From NCBI GenBank assembly GCA_900557365.1, contig UPXR01000003.1:6005-70004 (forward strand): a DNA stretch of 64,000 nucleotides, given 5' to 3'. Position numbers and translations under genes: made by a program. This DNA is from an uncultured Dialister sp. Its GTDB lineage: Bacteria > Bacillota_C > Negativicutes > Veillonellales > Dialisteraceae. Below the pieces are notes generated by a model. The model was not told the origin of the DNA. It saw only the letters and a list, made by a program, of their open reading frames with translations, and ran no database searches. Shown piece after piece: positions 60,351 through 64,000 of the stretch; the first letter of the stretch is position 1; each line of letters opens with the position of its first letter.

Positions 60351-61658
60351 TCAAATTCCCTCCTTTAATGCTTCTACAAGTGCATCCATTTCTTCCTTCG
60401 TGTTCATTTCCGTTGCACACCAGAGAATATTTCCGTTCACGGGAAGTCCGCCAAGAATTCCCTTTTCTTCCAGCTTCTTCAGTACTTTTTCTGCCGGAGC
60501 AGGCGATACTGTCAGGAATTCATGGAAGAAAGGCGCCGAATGCACTCTTGTATATCCGATTTCTCCCAGACGGTCTGCCAGGTAATGCGCCTTGGCATAG
60601 CACTGCAGAGCTGTTTCCTTCATGCCCGCAGGGCCCTCGGCCGCAAGATAGGCACCGGCTGCCATGACGCAGAGCGCTTCATTGGAGCAAATATTGGAGG
60701 ATGCCTTCTCCCGGCGGATATGCTGTTCTCTGGCCTGCAGAGTCAGAACATAGCAGCGCTTTCCTTCTCCGTCCGTGGTTTCGCCTACGATACGGCCCGG
60801 CAGCTTCCGCATCAGCTTGTCCGTAGTCGTCATAAATCCCATGTAGGGACCGCCGAAAGCCAGCGGCATGCCCAGCGGCTGTCCGTCGCCGACTGCAATA
60901 TCCGCGCCGTATTCACCGGGTGTCTTAAGAAGTCCCAGAGAAATGGGATTTACCCCCATGATGACCTTTGCACCCGCCTCATGGGCAATCCCGGTCAGTG
61001 TATCTCCGTCTTCAATATTTCCGTAAAAGTTCGGGCTCTGGAAATAAACGCCTGCCGTTTCCTTTCCGCATTTTTCGCGAAGAGCTTCCGCATCGGTCAC
61101 ACCGTCCTTTTCCGGAATAATTTCCAGGGCTACGCTGCGGCTTTTGCAGTAAGTCTCCATGACTTCCAGCACCATCGGATGCACGGCAGCGGAAACAAGA
61201 ATCTTCGTTTTCTTCCGGTCAATGCACATGAAAATGGCTTCCGCTGCTGCGGTAGCACCGTCATACACAGATGCGTTGGATACATCCATTCCGGTAAGTT
61301 CGCAGATTTCCGTCTGATATTCAAAAATCGACTGCAGGATGCCCTGGCTGATTTCCGCCTGATACGGTGTATAAGTTGTACGGAATGCTTCCTTGCCCAC
61401 CACCTGCTTCACAATGGACGGAATGAAGTGACGGTATGCACCGGCACCGCGGAAAACCGACGGATAAATTTTATTCTTCTGTCCCATCCGTTCCAGAGTC
61501 CGCAGAACTTCCAGCTCGCTCTTCCCGGAAGGAAGATTTACTTCCTTTTTGTATACCTCAGCGGGGACCGCTGCATACAGCTCATCTACCGAAGAAAGGC
61601 CGACTGCCGACAGCAGCTCCTCCGTTTCCTTCTCCGAGGAAGGTACATAGTCTGCCAT
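60351..61658 (-). CDS. gcvPA: Glycine dehydrogenase (decarboxylating) subunit 1 (435 aa)
   Basis: Non-catalytic partner half of the split P-protein. YVPSSEKETEELLSAVGLSS, FRGAGAYRHFIPSIVKQVVG, TPYQAEISQGILQSIFEYQT, GDGQPLGMPLAFGGPYMGFM and REQHIRREKASSNICSNEAL are diagnostic of GcvPA. Length is normal. It is 2 nt after gcvH and 1 nt before gcvPB. Confidence 0.97.
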   Translation of the reverse strand: MADYVPSSEKETEELLSAVGLSSVDELYAAVPAEVYKKEVNLPSGKSELEVLRTLERMGQKNKIYPSVFRGAGAYRHFIPSIVKQVVGKEAFRTTYTPYQAEISQGILQSIFEYQTEICELTGMDVSNASVYDGATAAAEAIFMCIDRKKTKILVSAAVHPMVLEVMETYCKSRSVALEIIPEKDGVTDAEALREKCGKETAGVYFQSPNFYGNIEDGDTLTGIAHEAGAKVIMGVNPISLGLLKTPGEYGADIAVGDGQPLGMPLAFGGPYMGFMTTTDKLMRKLPGRIVGETTDGEGKRCYVLTLQAREQHIRREKASSNICSNEALCVMAAGAYLAAEGPAGMKETALQCYAKAHYLADRLGEIGYTRVHSAPFFHEFLTVSPAPAEKVLKKLEEKGILGGLPVNGNILWCATEMNTKEEMDALVEALKEGI

Positions 61659-61660
61659 GA

Positions 61661-62044
61661 TCAGCCCTCCTTTTCAGCTGCACAGAATGCTTCATACTCC
61701 TTTGCATCCATCAGATCTTCTGTTTCACTGACATCCTGTACCTTGATGAACCAGGCTCCGTAAGGATCGGAATTAACCGATTCCGGTGCATCTGCCAGAT
61801 CTTCGTTAATAGCGGCAACGGTTCCTGTAACAGGGCTGTTCACATCGGAAACGGCTTTGACGGATTCCACATCGCCGAAAGCATCTCCCATGGATACGTC
61901 ATCCCCTTCGGAAGGCAGATTGACAAATACGATATCTCCCAATTCCTGCTGTGCATAGTCAGTAAGACCGATAACCATCAGTCCGTCTTCTTCCTTGATC
62001 CATTCATGTGTCTTTGTATACTTTACATCGCTCGGAAAATTCAT
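61661..62044 (-). CDS. gcvH: Glycine cleavage system H protein (127 aa)
   Basis: Lipoyl carrier protein. KYTKTHEWIKEEDGLMVIGL is the family start, GDAFGDVESVKAVSDVNSPV contains the lipoyl lysine, and the C-terminal NSDPYGAWFIKVQ follows. Length is normal. The start ATG (62042-62044) has AAGGAGG. It is the second gene of the operon. Confidence 0.97.
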   Translation of the reverse strand: MNFPSDVKYTKTHEWIKEEDGLMVIGLTDYAQQELGDIVFVNLPSEGDDVSMGDAFGDVESVKAVSDVNSPVTGTVAAINEDLADAPESVNSDPYGAWFIKVQDVSETEDLMDAKEYEAFCAAEKEG

Positions 62045-62109
62045 GATAATTCCTCCTTAAAAAATCATACCCATTTCTGTAAAAATCTATTGCACGCAGA
62101 TGTCTTTGC

Positions 62110-63183
62110 TTAACCTCTCTTGTAGAACGGGAGCGAAACGACTTCACATTCCACTTTCCGGCCTCTTACATCTGCCAGGACCTTGTCTCCTGTGCTGACC
62201 TTTCCTCTCGGTACAAGCGCCATTGCATAGGAACCGCCCAGGAAGGGGCAATATGTACCGGAAGTAGTTCTTCCGATTTTTTCATCCCCCAGATACAGAT
62301 CTTCCTCTTCACGGACAATGCCGCGGCCTGTAACCTTAAGTCCGATTCTTTCCCGAACCGGAGGATGAGCCAGCAGTGCTTCCCGTCCGATGAATTCCGG
62401 CTTGTTCACCTTTACACCGAAATCAAGACCTGTTTCCAGCGGAGATACCGTTTCATCCATTTCATGGCCGTACAGCGGCATAGCTGCTTCCAGACGAAGC
62501 GTATCTCTTGCACCGAGGCCGCAGGGAACGACCTTGCCCGTTGCCATCAGAGCATCCCAGACCTTTCCGGTTTCCTCTGCAGCGCAGAAAATTTCATAGC
62601 CGAATTCCCCGGTATAACCTGTCCGGGAAACCAGACAAACCACGCCGGCAATCCGGATATTTTCCTTCTCGCTGTAGTAGCCTGTCGGCAGCTCTCCTTC
62701 TTCCACAAGCGGTGTCAGGATTTCCTTGCTGTCCGGCCCCTGCAGGGAAATCAGGCCGATCTGGTCGGAAATATCGGTGAAATCGGTATCTGCCAGAAGA
62801 TTTTCCTTCATGTGCTTTACATCACCGTCATGCGTTGCCGCATTGACTACCACCATGTACTTCTCTTCGCCCAGACGGTATACGATCAGATCGTCAATGA
62901 CGCCGCCCTGCTCATTCAACATCGTTCCGTAACGAACCTTGCCCACAGCCAGATTGGTGTAATCATTGGACAGAAGATGATTCAGAGAATTCAGCGCCCC
63001 TTTCCCCTCGAAAAGGACTTCCCCCATATGAGATACATCAAAAATTCCTGCCTTCGTCCGAACGGCCATATGTTCCTTCAAAATCCCCGTCGGATACTGT
63101 ACCGGCATCTGCCAGCCTCCGAAGGAAACCATCTTTCCTCCCAGAGCAATATGCTTTTCATAAAGCGGTGTTTTCTTGTCCAT
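62110..63183 (-). CDS. gcvT: Glycine cleavage system T protein, aminomethyltransferase (357 aa)
   Basis: Releases ammonia and makes 5,10-methylene-tetrahydrofolate from the GcvH-bound aminomethyl group. [33 protein letters not shown] (with the catalytic Asp region), [34 protein letters not shown] and [20 protein letters not shown] are typical. I chose the ATG at 63181-63183 because AAAGGAGG precedes it; the frame is open 11 codons upstream. It is the first gene of the operon, immediately behind the glycine riboswitch. Confidence 0.97.
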   Translation of the reverse strand: MDKKTPLYEKHIALGGKMVSFGGWQMPVQYPTGILKEHMAVRTKAGIFDVSHMGEVLFEGKGALNSLNHLLSNDYTNLAVGKVRYGTMLNEQGGVIDDLIVYRLGEEKYMVVVNAATHDGDVKHMKENLLADTDFTDISDQIGLISLQGPDSKEILTPLVEEGELPTGYYSEKENIRIAGVVCLVSRTGYTGEFGYEIFCAAEETGKVWDALMATGKVVPCGLGARDTLRLEAAMPLYGHEMDETVSPLETGLDFGVKVNKPEFIGREALLAHPPVRERIGLKVTGRGIVREEEDLYLGDEKIGRTTSGTYCPFLGGSYAMALVPRGKVSTGDKVLADVRGRKVECEVVSLPFYKRG

Positions 63184-63218
63184 GACTCCTCCTTTTTCCC
63201 ATTTTCTAAAAACCAATC

Positions 63219-63249
63219 AAAAAAGGCGCACTGCAAATCACAGTGCGCC
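63219..63249 (-). terminator. Glycine-riboswitch-controlled terminator
   Basis: GGCGCACTG / CAGTGCGCC stem with a 7-nt loop, followed on the minus strand by TTTTTTG. Confidence 0.85.
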
Positions 63250-63385
63250 CCCGTCCTTTGACCTGAAAGATATGGCCATACGGCCTGCTTCTTCGGTGCC
63301 TTACCGGCTCTCCGAGGGACAGTCCGATACCGGTCCTTTTACCTGAGAGTTTCGCCCCTTCGGTGCCTTGCGGTCTCTCCCGATA
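63219..63385 (-). promoter_or_regulatory. Tandem glycine riboswitch
   Basis: On the minus strand, aptamer 1 begins GGGAGAGACC and contains GCACCGAAGGGGC and CTCTCAGGTAAAAGGAC. Aptamer 2 begins CGGAGAGCC and contains GCACCGAAGAAGC and TCTTTCAGGTCAAAGGAC. Both match the glycine (gcvT) aptamer core. The GGCGCACTG / CAGTGCGCC terminator (63219-63249) ends the leader, so glycine binding is expected to let transcription continue into gcvT. Confidence 0.93.
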
Positions 63386-63440
63386 TCTTCATCCTATGCA
63401 TCTTATCTATTCATCCTTGAATAGCTATGCAATTACATTT

Positions 63441-63470
63441 AATGTAGCATGGCCGGCAGAACTGTACCAA
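63441..63470 (-). promoter_or_regulatory. Possible promoter of the glycine-cleavage operon
   Basis: On the minus strand, TTGGTA (63470-63465) and TACATT (63446-63441) with an 18-nt spacer. Weak match. I see no gene in the rest of 63471-63864. Confidence 0.35.
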
Positions 63471-63864
63471 TAAAAAAAATTTATATGCTTATATAAGTCA
63501 TAAGAATTCCTGCTGTTTTCCCCGGTCAAAAATACCGTACTGTATCAGAAGTACCGGACTTCAAAGCCCGGACAGTTCTCCTTCCGCTGCGTCTGCATCG
63601 TAAATTTATACAGAAAAAACGATAAGGAATTCCCTCCCCCGGTACCGCAGCATTGTAATCCCCGAATTTAACACTCTTCCGGCCTTAAACAAGAGTACCT
63701 GTTGCGAGGAAGCAGTAAAAAACGCCTGGCTTCCGTCAAATGATACCGAACGCTTTTATCCGATTTGCCCTTTTAACATATTTTTCAATCAATATCCGCC
63801 TCTCCCGGCAGGCATCATCATTCCCCGTATTCAATCCCTCTATTCATTTAAGAATACGGACAAT

Positions 63865-63893
63865 AAAACGCACCCGGAAGTCCCGGATGCGTT
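63865..63893 (-). terminator. Second rRNA-operon terminator
   Basis: AACGCATCCGG / CCGGGTGCGTT hairpin (one G-T pair, given as read on the minus strand) with TTTTATTG after it. Confidence 0.7.
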
Positions 63894-63908
63894 CTCATGC
63901 ATAAATGA

Positions 63909-63943
63909 AAAGGCACCTGAATTTCTTCAGGTGCCTTTTCTCT
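63909..63943 (-). terminator. First rRNA-operon terminator
   Basis: AAAAGGCACCTGAA / TTCAGGTGCCTTTT, a strong hairpin starting a few nt after the 5S rRNA end. Confidence 0.85.
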
Positions 63944-63945
63944 TA

Positions 63946-64000
63946 ATCAGCAGCTTCCTATCCTCCCAGGCCGCTTCCAGCCAAGTACTTTCGGCGTTTA
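63946..64000 (-). rRNA. rrf: 5S ribosomal RNA, 3' end only
   Basis: On the minus strand, the sequence GCCGAAAGTACTTGGCTGG, then AAGCGGCCTGGGAGGATAGG and AAGCTGCTGATT is the conserved 3' third of 5S rRNA (loop E and helix IV-V region). The rest lies beyond the right edge. It is followed by two terminators, consistent with the end of an rRNA operon. Confidence 0.85.

Noticed and set aside
1..64000. CRISPR arrays, insertion sequences, prophage or integron features
   Set aside because: I saw no regularly spaced direct repeats, transposase, integrase or phage structural genes. Duplicated sequence is limited to the two Liv binding proteins, the T-box modules and hairpins.

Overview
The window looks like chromosomal DNA of an anaerobic, amino-acid- and organic-acid-fermenting diderm Firmicute. 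The best guess is Negativicutes, near Veillonellales/Dialister. This is an inference from gene content and cannot be proved from sequence alone. Supporting points are: T-box riboswitches and strong GGAGG ribosome-binding sites (Firmicute habits); an HlyD-type periplasmic adaptor (diderm envelope); a flavodiiron protein and DcuA/B-type dicarboxylate exchange (anaerobe); a succinyl-CoA transferase next to methylmalonyl-CoA mutase (succinate to propionate); and many amino-acid transporters. No phage, IS element, integrase or CRISPR array was seen.

Layout. 1-2.5 kb: partial SLC1-family symporter behind a Cys-type T-box, and a MATE pump. 2.7 kb: tRNA-Val. 3-8.2 kb: LarA-like racemase, divergent from a serine operon (Ser T-box, serC, serA, and a histidine phosphatase that probably supplies the missing phosphoserine phosphatase). 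8.4-15.3 kb: secreted protein, LysR regulator, a large PLD-helicase-DUF3427 protein, an SfsA-DUF123 fusion and a YgjP-like metallopeptidase. 15.4-25.2 kb (all minus strand): ftsY-smc; a flavodiiron/adaptor/alkyladenine-glycosylase operon; a second MATE pump; a small membrane protein. 25.6-31 kb (plus strand): PLP decarboxylase with a structured leader, Dcu transporter, SstT. 31-36 kb (minus strand): flavin reductase, AlaX-type editing protein, and two tandem branched-chain amino-acid binding proteins behind a Leu T-box. 36-45.7 kb: lipid kinase, TRAP-TAXI transporter operon, dcd with an HNH-like gene, prfC, L-lactate dehydrogenase. 45.9-55.4 kb: aroF operon, OGG1-like glycosylase, coiled-coil protein, then an MmgE/PrpD, methylmalonyl-CoA mutase and CoA-transferase operon divergent from a LysR gene. 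The mutase carries an in-frame amber codon. 55.4-63.4 kb: alpha/beta hydrolase and the full glycine cleavage unit (gcvT-gcvH-gcvPA-gcvPB-lplA, lpdA) under a tandem glycine riboswitch. The right edge holds the 3' end of a 5S rRNA on the minus strand with two terminators.

Genes that work together. Serine synthesis, glycine cleavage, SstT, the SLC1 symporter and the Liv binding proteins form an amino-acid economy controlled largely by RNA: three T-boxes and one glycine riboswitch. Two of the three T-boxes have a single specifier domain followed by two complete antiterminator/terminator modules. I consider this the most unusual regulatory feature here, together with a Shine-Dalgarno that a 35-nt hairpin may bring to its start codon in the TRAP operon. 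I did not find a clearly new multi-gene system. The best protein-level curiosities are the PLD-helicase-DUF3427 protein, the SfsA-DUF123 fusion and the HNH-like protein coupled to dCTP deaminase.
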